This document shows positions 1 to 8,428 of a DNA stretch of 64,000 bases, piece by piece (within the stretch, counting starts at the first letter, position 1; the number at the start of each line of letters is the position of its first letter). The DNA is from Synechococcus sp. NOUM97013 (GTDB taxonomy: Bacteria > Cyanobacteriota > Cyanobacteriia > PCC-6307 > Cyanobiaceae). The stretch covers positions 2,108,001-2,172,000 of the forward strand of contig NZ_CP047941.1 of the NCBI RefSeq assembly GCF_014279815.1, given 5' to 3'. The notes under the pieces are model-generated. The model was not told where the DNA came from, did not search any database, and was given only the letters and a program-made list of their open reading frames with translations. The position numbers were made by a program, and so were the translations under genes.

Positions 1-60
1 CGCAAGGTGAAAGCTGACTCGATGGCTGATCAAGTTCTCAACGATCTGGGCCTGAGCTGA
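1..60 (+). CDS. 3' end of a gene, possibly peroxiredoxin Q/BCP (partial)
   Basis: An open frame enters from the left edge and stops with TGA at 58-60. Only 19 residues are visible, ending in a VLNDLGLS-like helix. A short charged segment followed by a VL..L helix resembles the C-terminus of bacterioferritin-comigratory (PrxQ-type) peroxiredoxins, but this is far too little for a firm assignment. The frame converges on coaX and its last 23 nt overlap the 3' end of coaX on the opposite strand. Confidence 0.4.
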   Translation, partial: RKVKADSMADQVLNDLGLS

Positions 61-760
61 CCAACGCGACCATCGACTGCATCACGAGATCCGGGGCATG
101 CGTCACAGCCAAGCCCCGGGATGCCAGGACCGACATCAGCAGTGGAGCATCGCCACCGCACAACCACAGTGAGGACGGGTCCTTCTCCTGGGCCTGCAAG
201 ATCAAGCCAACAAGACTTTCCACAACGCCGCGCCGCATCGCCTGAGCGGTCTCGATAGGGAAATCCGTCCCTGCCAAGAGCTCAGAAATTGCATGGTCAG
301 GGAGCTGAAGTGCAACCGTTCCCTGCGCCATGGCCCGCAACTGAAGACTGACACCAGCGGCCAGCCACCCTCCTGCAAAACATCCTGTCCTGGACACACG
401 GGTGAGGCTGAGAACGGTGCCTGCATCCACCACCATCACCGATGATGCGTTGCCAGCACGCTCCCATGCACCCCAGCCCGCCAATGCACGGTCGACACCG
501 AGCCAGGAGGGCTTCTCAGCCAGCGGTATCTCTGCCAATCCAAGTTGGCTCGTGGGTTGCAACAGCGGATGGGAAGGAACAGGGCCAACAGCCGCCCAGC
601 CGGTCAGCGAAGGCAGATCATCCAGGCGTGTCTGTGTTGGAAGGCCATGAGAAAAGTGCCAGGCTTGCGCACCAGCAGCGGCACTCGAATTGGCTGGCGT
701 GCGTTCAGCCCAATGCCAACGGCTGTTGCCGATAAGCAGACAATGCTGCTGAGCCTCCAT
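38..760 (-). CDS. coaX: Type III pantothenate kinase
   Basis: This enzyme phosphorylates pantothenate, the first step of coenzyme A synthesis, in the cytosol. The 240-residue protein has the ASKHA-fold landmarks of type III kinases: an N-terminal IGNSRWHWA phosphate-binding motif, an internal VVDAGTVLSL motif near residue 110, a GGWLAAG segment, and a C-terminal LWLCGGDAPLL motif. The length is normal for the family. The ATG lies 2 nt after the cysH stop codon on the same strand, so the two are probably co-transcribed. The N-terminal Asp of the usual DxGN motif is not present here (LLIGNSR), a deviation also met in other cyanobacterial members. Family assignment is good; activity is inferred. 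Confidence 0.85.
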   Translation of the reverse strand: MEAQQHCLLIGNSRWHWAERTPANSSAAAGAQAWHFSHGLPTQTRLDDLPSLTGWAAVGPVPSHPLLQPTSQLGLAEIPLAEKPSWLGVDRALAGWGAWERAGNASSVMVVDAGTVLSLTRVSRTGCFAGGWLAAGVSLQLRAMAQGTVALQLPDHAISELLAGTDFPIETAQAMRRGVVESLVGLILQAQEKDPSSLWLCGGDAPLLMSVLASRGLAVTHAPDLVMQSMVALVSSGPDR

Positions 761-762
761 GG

Positions 763-1536
763 TCAGATGCCATCACCCATCACCCCGGGCACGTGGATTC
801 CGCACTCCTGCCTCTGTCCGCCGAAACGAGTGCTGCGCCCTTCCACTTCCAAGCCATCGGGAGCACTGGAATGCCAATCCCCAACAGTGGAATACCCCTG
901 ATCGAACAGAGGATGCTGCGGAAGCTCATGCTTCTGCATGTAATAGAAGACATCCCGATTGGTCCAACCAAGAAGGGGGCGCAACGACAGGCGGTCTCGG
1001 ATGGGATCCAACACAGTCATCTTTTTGCGCAGGTCGGTTTGGCCGCGACGGACACCACTGGCCCAGCAGCGCACCGCGCCCTGATCCAAAGCTTTTTCCA
1101 GAGGCTCAACCTTGCGCAGCCGCAGATAAAGGTCCATGTCCTCCTCCAGGCCTGATTCCCAGAGGCGACCATGCAGCGCTTCCATTCGGGCCGGTGACAC
1201 GCTGGACTGCGCCACGACAAGGCGCGTTCCCAGCCGTTCACACAGGGTCTGGGCATAGCGATAGGTCTCGGGGGGCAAATAACCGGTATCCACCCAGATC
1301 ACCGGAACCGCATCGCCGCCTGGCAAACGGCTGAGCATGTGCAGCAGCACGGAGGACTGGATCCCAAAACTGGTGGTCATCGCAAAGCCGGCGCCGTAGC
1401 GATCCAGCGCCCACTGCAGACATTGCTGTGGCTCAAGAGGCTCCAACTGCGCCCGCAACGCGCTTAGGTCGGCATCTGCCGCTCCTGAGTCGACACCGCC
1501 CGCGGTGCTGATCATGTTGCTGGTGCCTTGCCTCAT
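763..1536 (-). CDS. cysH: Phosphoadenosine phosphosulfate reductase
   Basis: CysH reduces activated sulfate (PAPS) to sulfite in assimilatory sulfate reduction, using thioredoxin. The sequence shows the PP-loop TSFGIQSS at about residues 55-62, VDTGYLPPETY, an RKVEPLEKAL segment and the catalytic ECGIH near residue 244. The paired cysteines that bind a 4Fe-4S cluster in APS reductases (the CC before RKVEPL) are replaced by YLRL, so a PAPS-type enzyme is indicated. I chose the ATG at 1536 because a GGAGG lies 8 nt upstream. An in-frame ATG at 1701 also exists but would run into ndbB. The resulting 257 residues fit the family. coaX follows after 2 nt. The gene is divergent from ndbB. Confidence 0.9.
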   Translation of the reverse strand: MRQGTSNMISTAGGVDSGAADADLSALRAQLEPLEPQQCLQWALDRYGAGFAMTTSFGIQSSVLLHMLSRLPGGDAVPVIWVDTGYLPPETYRYAQTLCERLGTRLVVAQSSVSPARMEALHGRLWESGLEEDMDLYLRLRKVEPLEKALDQGAVRCWASGVRRGQTDLRKKMTVLDPIRDRLSLRPLLGWTNRDVFYYMQKHELPQHPLFDQGYSTVGDWHSSAPDGLEVEGRSTRFGGQRQECGIHVPGVMGDGI

Positions 1537-1605
1537 CCCTCCATCCTCCAATGCCGGGGGGACCACCGCGCTGCCTATGGTTTCTACGCAAGTTTCAGTG
1601 TTGCC

Positions 1606-2778
1606 TTGACAACCCCTGCCAGCGATCAACTTGCGCCAATCGTGGTGATCGGTGGTGGTTTCGCCGGATTGTCGACGGCACTGGCCTTCCGTCATGTGCA
1701 TCCGCGGCCACCGGTTGTCTTAATCGAACCCAGGGAACGTTTCGTTTTTGTTCCACTCCTCTATGAACTGCTGAGCGGCGAATTGCAGGGATGGGAGGTA
1801 GCGCCCACCTACGCATCCTTGTTGCAGGGCCGTGGCATCAGTCATGTGCAGGATCACGTCAAGTCCATCGATTTGAAGGCGCGAACGCTGCAAACAGCAT
1901 CAGCGCAGACCCTGAACTACAGCCAGCTGGTAATCGCCACCGGCGCCCAGCCGGCAGATTTCGGCATCCAAGGCGTGCACGAGCACGCGCTGCGCTTCCA
2001 CACCCTGTCGGATCTCGCTCCTCTACGGCAGTGCCTGCAGCAGGTGACGTTGAGGCCTTCCGGAAGCTCCACTTTGGTGATCGCAGGGGCAGGGGCCACC
2101 GGCGTCGAACTGGCCTGCAAGCTGTTCGACATGCTCGATGGTGCCGCGGCGATTCAGCTGGTGGAACTGGGTGAACAGATTCTTCCCAGGTCACGGGCCT
2201 TCAACCGAGAGCAGGCACAGCGGGCTCTGGAGAAAAGGGGCATCACGGTGCGCTTGAACACCCGTGTCGACGCCGTCTCTCCGACCTCCGTCAATCTGCA
2301 CGGTCCAGAGGGGGCCGTCACGCTTGCTCATGACGGCTTGATCTGGACCGCTGGCAGTCGCCCCAAGATTCCGGATCTCTCTCCCGCCGTGACGCTGCAG
2401 GGTGGTCGCTTGCCAGTGACGTCGGCGCTGCGCCTCGAAAGCCATCCTGAGGTCATGGTCCTGGGCGACATCGCCATCCATGCATCACACGACGAGGCAT
2501 CCCACTGGCCTCTCTCAGCACAGGCCGCCATCCAGCAGGGGCAATTCGCGGCCAAGGGCCTACAAGCGCACCTAAATGGAGGAGACCCAGAACCCTTCAT
2601 CTTCCGGGATCTGGGAGAAATGCTCAGTCTGGGCATTGGCGATGCCTCACTCACCGGTCTTGGCATCACCCTTGCCGGACCCCTCGCCTTCAAGTTGCGC
2701 AGGCTCACCTATCTCACTCGTCTGCCTGGGTTGTCGCTCGGGCTGAAAGCCGCAGGAGCCTGGCTCGTCAGCCCTTGA
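1606..2778 (+). CDS. ndbB: Type II NAD(P)H dehydrogenase (NDH-2)
   Basis: A single-subunit flavoenzyme predicted to pass electrons from NAD(P)H to quinone at the membrane surface without pumping protons. Two Rossmann motifs are visible: VVIGGGFAGLSTALA near the N-terminus for FAD and VIAGAGATGVELA near residue 160 for NAD(P)H. A further FAD-contact segment, VMVLGDIAI, lies at about residue 285. The start is uncertain. A TTG at 1606 gives about 390 residues and leaves a divergent gap to cysH. An ATG at 1528 would overlap the cysH start and add an untypical N-terminus. The stop overlaps the TTG start of hflX by 4 nt, suggesting translational coupling. Confidence 0.85.
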   Translation: MTTPASDQLAPIVVIGGGFAGLSTALAFRHVHPRPPVVLIEPRERFVFVPLLYELLSGELQGWEVAPTYASLLQGRGISHVQDHVKSIDLKARTLQTASAQTLNYSQLVIATGAQPADFGIQGVHEHALRFHTLSDLAPLRQCLQQVTLRPSGSSTLVIAGAGATGVELACKLFDMLDGAAAIQLVELGEQILPRSRAFNREQAQRALEKRGITVRLNTRVDAVSPTSVNLHGPEGAVTLAHDGLIWTAGSRPKIPDLSPAVTLQGGRLPVTSALRLESHPEVMVLGDIAIHASHDEASHWPLSAQAAIQQGQFAAKGLQAHLNGGDPEPFIFRDLGEMLSLGIGDASLTGLGITLAGPLAFKLRRLTYLTRLPGLSLGLKAAGAWLVSP

Positions 2779-4445
2779 AGCAGACCCACCTGGCAGGACG
2801 CACGCGCGGTCTCCGTCCATCACAACTCAAACAACTGGAGCGCCTCAGCCATCGCCGTCACCCCGACGAAAGCGGTGCAGATCTGCTGTCACTGGAGCGG
2901 CTCGCCGAACTGGCACTGGAGCTAGAGACAACACTGCATCTGCTTCTGGACGATCGAGGTGTCTGCCGTCTGCTCTGGGTCGGCCCACTCGGCGAGTCGG
3001 ATCGACTGGAACACCATCTCCCTGGTGGCTCCAGGCGGCGATCCAGACGCTGGAGACTGATCAGCGTGATGCTGGGCCGCCGTTCCCCGGATCTGGTTCC
3101 CGAAGGCCGGGATGCCGTGATTGCTCTGGATGTGGAGCCGGTTGACTGGTTGCGTTATCAGGCCTTGGTTGCGCCAGGCGGCACCCGTCTTGGTGCGCGA
3201 TGGTGCCCTGATCCAGCCACATCCGGGGGATGGCAGTGCTGTGATCGGGGCGATTTAGCGACCCTCTGCCAGGGCACTCCAGAGCTCAAACCTGTCGCAT
3301 CAGCACGCGAGGTGGTGACCGCCGCCTCCACGGCGGGAGCTGAACGGGTGCTGCTGCTGACTCTCACTGGAGCGGACCCCGCGCGCAACGAGCGCGAGCT
3401 GGCGGAACTTGAGGGGCTCACCCGCAGCGCTGGTGCCCGCGCCGTGGCCGTCTGTCGCCAGCGGGAAGGACAGATCAACCCTCAGACGCTCTGGGGACGC
3501 GGAAAACTGCAGGAAGCGGCGCTGGAAATCCGCAAGCAAGGCGCAACGCTGGTAATCACCGACAGGGAGCTCACCCCCGTTCAGGCTCGCAATCTGGAAC
3601 GGCTGCTGGACAGCCCGGTGACCGATCGCAGCGAGCTGATTCTCGACATCTTTGCGCAGCGGGCCTCAAGCGCTGCAGGCCGGCTTCAGGTGGAACTGGC
3701 CCAGTTGCGCTATCGACTGCCGCGACTGACGGGGCGTGGGCTGAGCCTCTCCCGCCAGGGCGGAGGCATCGGCACCCGCGGACCGGGTGAGACGCAGCTC
3801 GAAAAAGACCGTCGAGCGATCAGCCGCCGGATTGAGCACCTGGGACGCGAGCTTCGCCAACTCGGAGCTCATCGCGCCCGGCTGCGGGAACGCCGCCGTG
3901 AACTACCCCGCGTGGCGCTGGTGGGGTACACCAATGCGGGGAAATCATCCCTGCTCAATGCGCTCTGTGAGCGAGGCCAGGGCGGAGCTGTGCAGGCCGA
4001 AAACATTCTTTTCGCGACCCTGGATCCCACCACGCGTCGACTCTGTCTGCCGAGGGTTGGCGCCGCGCCCCGGGAATTGCTGATCACCGACACCGTCGGC
4101 TTCATTCGAGAACTGCCTGGTCCCCTCACCCAGGCCTTCATGGCCACACTGGAAGAAACACGCGATGCCGACCAGCTTCTGCTGGTGGTTGACCTGGGAG
4201 ATCCCGATTGGCAAGGACAGCTGCAAGCCGTCCACACGATTCTGGATGACCTCGGCTGCCAGCAACCGCGACAGGTCCTGGCCAACCAGATCGACCGCTG
4301 CGATGCCGACGCGCTCGAGCAGATCCATGCATTGGAGCCAGGGACGCTCTATCTCTCCGCCACGCAGGGAACAGGCTTGAAGGGTCTGCGAACATGGCTC
4401 GAACAGACGTTCTGGGAGCCGGCAGGCACGCCACCCCATGGTTGA
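2775..4445 (+). CDS. hflX: GTPase HflX
   Basis: HflX is a ribosome-associated GTPase that splits stalled or hibernating ribosomes. The 556-residue protein has the HflX N-terminal domain (GRGKLQEA, VITDRELTPVQARNLE), the coiled region with a glycine-rich TRGPGETQLE motif near residue 338, and a canonical G domain: G1 GYTNAGKSS near 385, G3 DTVGFIRELP near 440 and G4 NQID near 507. About 150 N-terminal residues precede the region shared with E. coli HflX, an extension seen in cyanobacterial members. It starts at a TTG overlapping the ndbB stop and ends overlapping the next start by 8 nt, so it sits inside a compact operon. Confidence 0.92.
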   Translation: MKQTHLAGRTRGLRPSQLKQLERLSHRRHPDESGADLLSLERLAELALELETTLHLLLDDRGVCRLLWVGPLGESDRLEHHLPGGSRRRSRRWRLISVMLGRRSPDLVPEGRDAVIALDVEPVDWLRYQALVAPGGTRLGARWCPDPATSGGWQCCDRGDLATLCQGTPELKPVASAREVVTAASTAGAERVLLLTLTGADPARNERELAELEGLTRSAGARAVAVCRQREGQINPQTLWGRGKLQEAALEIRKQGATLVITDRELTPVQARNLERLLDSPVTDRSELILDIFAQRASSAAGRLQVELAQLRYRLPRLTGRGLSLSRQGGGIGTRGPGETQLEKDRRAISRRIEHLGRELRQLGAHRARLRERRRELPRVALVGYTNAGKSSLLNALCERGQGGAVQAENILFATLDPTTRRLCLPRVGAAPRELLITDTVGFIRELPGPLTQAFMATLEETRDADQLLLVVDLGDPDWQGQLQAVHTILDDLGCQQPRQVLANQIDRCDADALEQIHALEPGTLYLSATQGTGLKGLRTWLEQTFWEPAGTPPHG

Positions 4446-6282
4446 GCTCAGTGCTGCTCTGCAGAACGGAGATGCGTTGGTCACCCTGGGGGTGCTGCTG
4501 CTGGCAGTGGTGCTGTTCATTAGCGGTGCCATGGCACCTGAGCTGGTGGGGCTTCTGAGTGTCTCCCTGCTGATGATCGGCGGGGTGCTGACTCCCCTGC
4601 AAGCCCTGAGCGGCTTCGGAAGTCCAGCCCTGATCACGCTGATGGGCCTGTTTGCCGTTTCAGCGGCTCTGTTCCGCAGCGGCGCCCTAGATCGCCTCCG
4701 GGAACTGATCGCATCGGAGCGGATCCGCAGCTCCCGCCGGATGGTCGGCCTGCTCACGCTTGTGGTGGCACCGATCTCCGGTGTGGTGCCGAACACCCCG
4801 ATCGTGGCCAGCCTGTTGCCCGTGCTGGAGACCTGGTGTCACAAGCGAGGGATTGCTCCATCCCGGGTTTTGCTCCCCCTCTCTTTCGCCACGCTGCTGG
4901 GAGGAACTCTCACACTGCTGGGCAGTTCCGTGAACTTGCTAGCCAGTGATGTCAGCCAACAGCTGGGCTACGGAGCCCTGGACCTGTTCAGCTTCACCGC
5001 CATCGGCGTCCCGGTCTGGCTGGCTGGCGCCACCTACATGCTGTTGGCGCCCCGGGCGCTGCTGCCCGATCGCAGAAGCCCTGACGATCAGCTGAGCACC
5101 AGCCAGGCGATGATCGGATACTTCACGGAAGTCACGATTCCATCCACGTCAACCCTGGTGGGGCAGACCCTCAGGCACAGCCGCCTTCAGCGACGTTTCG
5201 ATGTTGATGTGCTGGAACTGCAGCGGGGAGGAGAACGCATCCTTCCTCCTCTTGCGGATCGCGGCATTGAGGCGGGAGATCGCCTGCTGCTCAGGGTCAC
5301 CCGTGCAGATCTGCTGAGACTGCAGCACGAGCACACTGTTCAGCTTGCGTCCGCGAACCGCCCAGCTGCGTCAAGCCCCTCCATGGGCGCTATGGACTCG
5401 TCTCTCTTCAATGCGGGAGACGAGGGCCAGAAGACGGTGGAGGTGCTGCTTCCTGCCGGTTCAACGCTGGCTGGAGCGAGCTTGCGCGAACTGCGGTTCC
5501 GTCAGCGGCACAACGCCACGGTTCTGGCCCTGCGCCGCGGCCAGCAGACGGTGCAGGAGCGCCTCGGCCAGGCAATTCTGCGAGAAGGAGACGTCTTGCT
5601 ACTGCAGGCTCCGCTGGATGCCATCCGCGGCCTTCAGGCCAGCAATGACCTGCTTGTTCTTGATCAGCTTGAGAACGACCTACCGACGATCCGGCGGAAA
5701 CCCCAAGCAATCACCATCACGGCGCTGATGCTCTTGGTTCCCACGGTCACCAACATTCCCTTGGTGGCATCAGTGCTGTTCTCCGTGGTGCTGCTGGTGC
5801 TGGTGGGCTGCTTACGCACGGGAGAAGTGCAGCGATCGATCCGCCTTGACGTGATTCTGCTGCTGGGTTCCCTCTCCAGCTTCAGTGTGGCGCTGCAGAC
5901 CAGCGGGCTCGCCAACGCTTTGGCGACCGACATGGAGCGATTGCTGCTGAACTGGCCGGCTTACTGGGCCTTGCTGGTGATCTTCCTGGCCACCAACCTG
6001 ATCACCAGCGTGATGAGCAATGCCGCCTCGGTAGCGCTGTTGGTGCCTGTGGCCACTCAGCTCGCACCCTCCTTGAACCTGCCTCCCCAGGCTCTACTGC
6101 TCACGGTTCTGTTCGGTGCTAGCCAATCCTTTCTGACCCCGATGGGTTACCAAACCAACCTGATGGTGTTCGGTCCAGGCAGGTATCGCTTCTTTGATGT
6201 GGCGCGCTACGGAGCTGGTCTCACCGTGTTGATGACCCTACTCGTTCCGGGGCTGATCCTCATGCAGGCAGGAGGCCTCTGA
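4438..6282 (+). CDS. SLC13/DASS-family transporter with two RCK_C domains
   Basis: A 614-residue integral membrane protein with hydrophobic segments in two blocks (about residues 15-200 and 425-614). These are separated by a soluble insert with two RCK_C (TrkA-C) domains at about 220-300 and 325-405, each carrying the GxxLrelrlR-type pattern. Members of this family are annotated as sodium/sulfate or dicarboxylate symporters. The substrate here is not determinable from sequence. Its position directly upstream of ktrB and ktrA, in one operon, links it to ion homeostasis. ATG start; overlaps hflX by 8 nt. Confidence 0.85.
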   Translation: MVELSAALQNGDALVTLGVLLLAVVLFISGAMAPELVGLLSVSLLMIGGVLTPLQALSGFGSPALITLMGLFAVSAALFRSGALDRLRELIASERIRSSRRMVGLLTLVVAPISGVVPNTPIVASLLPVLETWCHKRGIAPSRVLLPLSFATLLGGTLTLLGSSVNLLASDVSQQLGYGALDLFSFTAIGVPVWLAGATYMLLAPRALLPDRRSPDDQLSTSQAMIGYFTEVTIPSTSTLVGQTLRHSRLQRRFDVDVLELQRGGERILPPLADRGIEAGDRLLLRVTRADLLRLQHEHTVQLASANRPAASSPSMGAMDSSLFNAGDEGQKTVEVLLPAGSTLAGASLRELRFRQRHNATVLALRRGQQTVQERLGQAILREGDVLLLQAPLDAIRGLQASNDLLVLDQLENDLPTIRRKPQAITITALMLLVPTVTNIPLVASVLFSVVLLVLVGCLRTGEVQRSIRLDVILLLGSLSSFSVALQTSGLANALATDMERLLLNWPAYWALLVIFLATNLITSVMSNAASVALLVPVATQLAPSLNLPPQALLLTVLFGASQSFLTPMGYQTNLMVFGPGRYRFFDVARYGAGLTVLMTLLVPGLILMQAGGL

Positions 6283-6287
6283 CGCCC

Positions 6288-7691
6288 ATGCCTCTTCCCC
6301 AGGCCATTCATCGCACCCAGGCGTGGTATCGACGGCTGACAGTGCCCCAGTTCACTGTGGTGACCGGGCTACTCGTGATCAGCCTCGGCACCTTGCTGCT
6401 GGCCAGCCCCCTCTGTTCCAGCCAGAACGTGGGTCTGTGGGAAGCACTCTTCACCGCCACATCAGCCGTCACGGTGACCGGTCTGACCGTGATCGATGTG
6501 GGCAGAGATCTGACCACCTGCGGCCAGGCCGTGCTGGCGCTGATGATCCTGGTGGGGGGGCTCGGCCTGATGGCCATCACGACCTTCCTTCAAGGCTTCG
6601 TGGTGCGCGGCGCCTCTCTCCGCCGACGACTGGACCGCGGTCAGACCCTCGACGAATTTGGTGTGGGCGGCGTGGGCGGCACCTTCCGGAGCATTGCGCT
6701 TACGGCAGCGGCGCTAATCATCGTCGGAGCTGCAGTCCTCTACAACTTCGGCTTTTCAGACATTCCCGCCGGCGGTGAACGGCTTTGGGCCTCCGTCTTT
6801 CACAGCATCTCGGCCTACAACAACGCAGGCTTCGGACTCTGGAGCGACAGCCTCGTCTCCTACCGAACCAACCGGGTGGTGAACGCCGTGATCATGATTC
6901 TGATCGTGCTGGGCGGCCTGGGCTGGCGAGTAACCAGTGATCTGTGGAGCAACCGTCAACGCCTGAAGCGCAAAAACCTCAGCCTGCACACCCGATTGGT
7001 ACTGCGGACCTCAATCCTGCTGGTTCTGACCGGCACACTCGGCCTGCTGCTGACCGAATCGCTGTCCAAGGGGCACGTGATGACAACCATGGGCTGGGGT
7101 GAACGGATGATGAGCGCGCTGTTCGAGTCGGTGAGTGCACGCACAGCGGGGTTCACCACCCTTCCCTTGTCCGTCGAGAGCGTGTCGGATTCAGGTCTGC
7201 TTCTGCTGATGACGTTGATGTTCATCGGCGCCAGCCCAGGAGGTACTGGCGGAGGCATCAAGACCACAACAGTGGCGGCACTGATGGCTGCCACCCGCTC
7301 CACCCTGCGCGGTCAGGACAATGTGGTCATTCGTCATCGCCAGATCTCGGACAAGGTGGTGCTGCGGGCCCTGAGCATCACCATGGCGTCGCTGATGTTC
7401 GTACTGGTGATGGCAATGCTTCTCGCCCTCAGCACCAATCAGAACATTGAAGAACCACTGACCTTTCTGGAACTGCTGTTCACCTGCATCTCAGCCTTCG
7501 CGACTGTGGGCCTGGACTTAGGGGTGACCGAACAGCTAGGTCGCTTCGGCCAGCTGATTCTGGTGGTCGGCATGTTTGTGGGTCGACTGGGGATCCTGTT
7601 GCTGTTGAGTGCCATCTGGGAGAGCTTCGATCGCAACCAGTTGCAACGCCAGAATCGGATCGGTTATCCACGAGAAGATCTCTATGTCTGA
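6288..7691 (+). CDS. ktrB: K+ uptake channel-transporter subunit KtrB (TrkH/KtrB family)
   Basis: Membrane subunit of a Na+-dependent K+ uptake system. Four pore-loop repeats are recognisable by their filter glycines: TVTGLTV near residue 66, YNNAGFG near 181, ARTAGFTT near 286 and FATVGLDLG near 407. These are the hallmarks of the MPM repeats in KtrB/TrkH proteins. A GGTGGGIKTTT segment after the third repeat matches the regulatory loop of this family. Length 467. GGAGG occurs 12 nt before the ATG. The gap to the SLC13-type gene is 5 nt and to ktrA 24 nt, so all three are almost certainly one transcript. Confidence 0.92.
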   Translation: MPLPQAIHRTQAWYRRLTVPQFTVVTGLLVISLGTLLLASPLCSSQNVGLWEALFTATSAVTVTGLTVIDVGRDLTTCGQAVLALMILVGGLGLMAITTFLQGFVVRGASLRRRLDRGQTLDEFGVGGVGGTFRSIALTAAALIIVGAAVLYNFGFSDIPAGGERLWASVFHSISAYNNAGFGLWSDSLVSYRTNRVVNAVIMILIVLGGLGWRVTSDLWSNRQRLKRKNLSLHTRLVLRTSILLVLTGTLGLLLTESLSKGHVMTTMGWGERMMSALFESVSARTAGFTTLPLSVESVSDSGLLLLMTLMFIGASPGGTGGGIKTTTVAALMAATRSTLRGQDNVVIRHRQISDKVVLRALSITMASLMFVLVMAMLLALSTNQNIEEPLTFLELLFTCISAFATVGLDLGVTEQLGRFGQLILVVGMFVGRLGILLLLSAIWESFDRNQLQRQNRIGYPREDLYV

Positions 7692-7715
7692 CCACGCTCC
7701 ATTGCGACTAAACCG

Positions 7716-8420
7716 ATGAGGGAGTGGTGGCACTGGTCACCGCCAGCTGGCGACGATGTCCGCAGCTTCGGCGTCGTCGGCGTTGGACGCTTTGGCAGTG
7801 CGGTCTGCCGTCAGCTGATGCAGAACGGTGCTGAGGTGCTGGCCGTGGACCGCTCCTCCAAGGCGATCGAGGAGCTGCGGCAGCTGGAACCATCCATTGA
7901 GGCCAGAGTGCTGGACTGCACCGAGGAGGAGTCGCTGCGGGAAGCTGGCATCCTCGACATGGATACGGTGGTGGTTGCGATCAGTGAACCGATCGAAGCG
8001 AGCATCACAGCCACACTGATCGCCAAGGACAGTGCAGGCACGCGGGTGCGACGGGTGATCGCAAGGGCGACCAGCGACCTGCACGAAAAAATGCTGAAGC
8101 GTGTCGGTGCTGACCGCGTGGTTTTCCCCTCCCGCATGCAGGGAGAGCGCCTGGGTCTGGAGCTGGTCCGCCCCAACTTGATCGAACGACTCGAGCTGGA
8201 TGACCACAATTCCATTGAAGAGATCAAGGTGCCGGAACGCTTCATGGGCCAGTCACTGCGCGATCTGAACCTGCGCAAGAACTATCGGGTGAATGTGCTG
8301 GCCGCCGGGCCCGCTGGGGAACTGATGGTCAACCCCCCGGCGTCCTACGTGCTCATGGATGGGCATGTGCTGGTGGTGATGGGGCTGACGGACGACCTCC
8401 AGAACCTGCCAAGAGTCTGA
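7716..8420 (+). CDS. ktrA: KtrA, cytosolic RCK regulatory subunit of K+ uptake
   Basis: A 234-residue soluble protein with an N-terminal Rossmann domain (VVGVGRFGSAVCRQL at about residues 20-34, a GxGxxG nucleotide-binding loop), an acidic residue at the end of strand 2 (AVDRSS), and a C-terminal RCK_C domain from about residue 165. KtrA octamers bind ATP/ADP or NAD and gate KtrB, and RCK_C domains of this family can bind c-di-AMP. Adjacent to ktrB, its expected partner. anmK follows after 8 nt. Confidence 0.92.
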   Translation: MREWWHWSPPAGDDVRSFGVVGVGRFGSAVCRQLMQNGAEVLAVDRSSKAIEELRQLEPSIEARVLDCTEEESLREAGILDMDTVVVAISEPIEASITATLIAKDSAGTRVRRVIARATSDLHEKMLKRVGADRVVFPSRMQGERLGLELVRPNLIERLELDDHNSIEEIKVPERFMGQSLRDLNLRKNYRVNVLAAGPAGELMVNPPASYVLMDGHVLVVMGLTDDLQNLPRV

Positions 8421-8428
8421 GCCGATCG

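Noticed and set aside
1528-1605. N-terminal extension of ndbB from ATG 1528
   Set aside because: It would overlap the cysH start, which has its own good ribosome-binding site, and adds residues unlike the family N-terminus.
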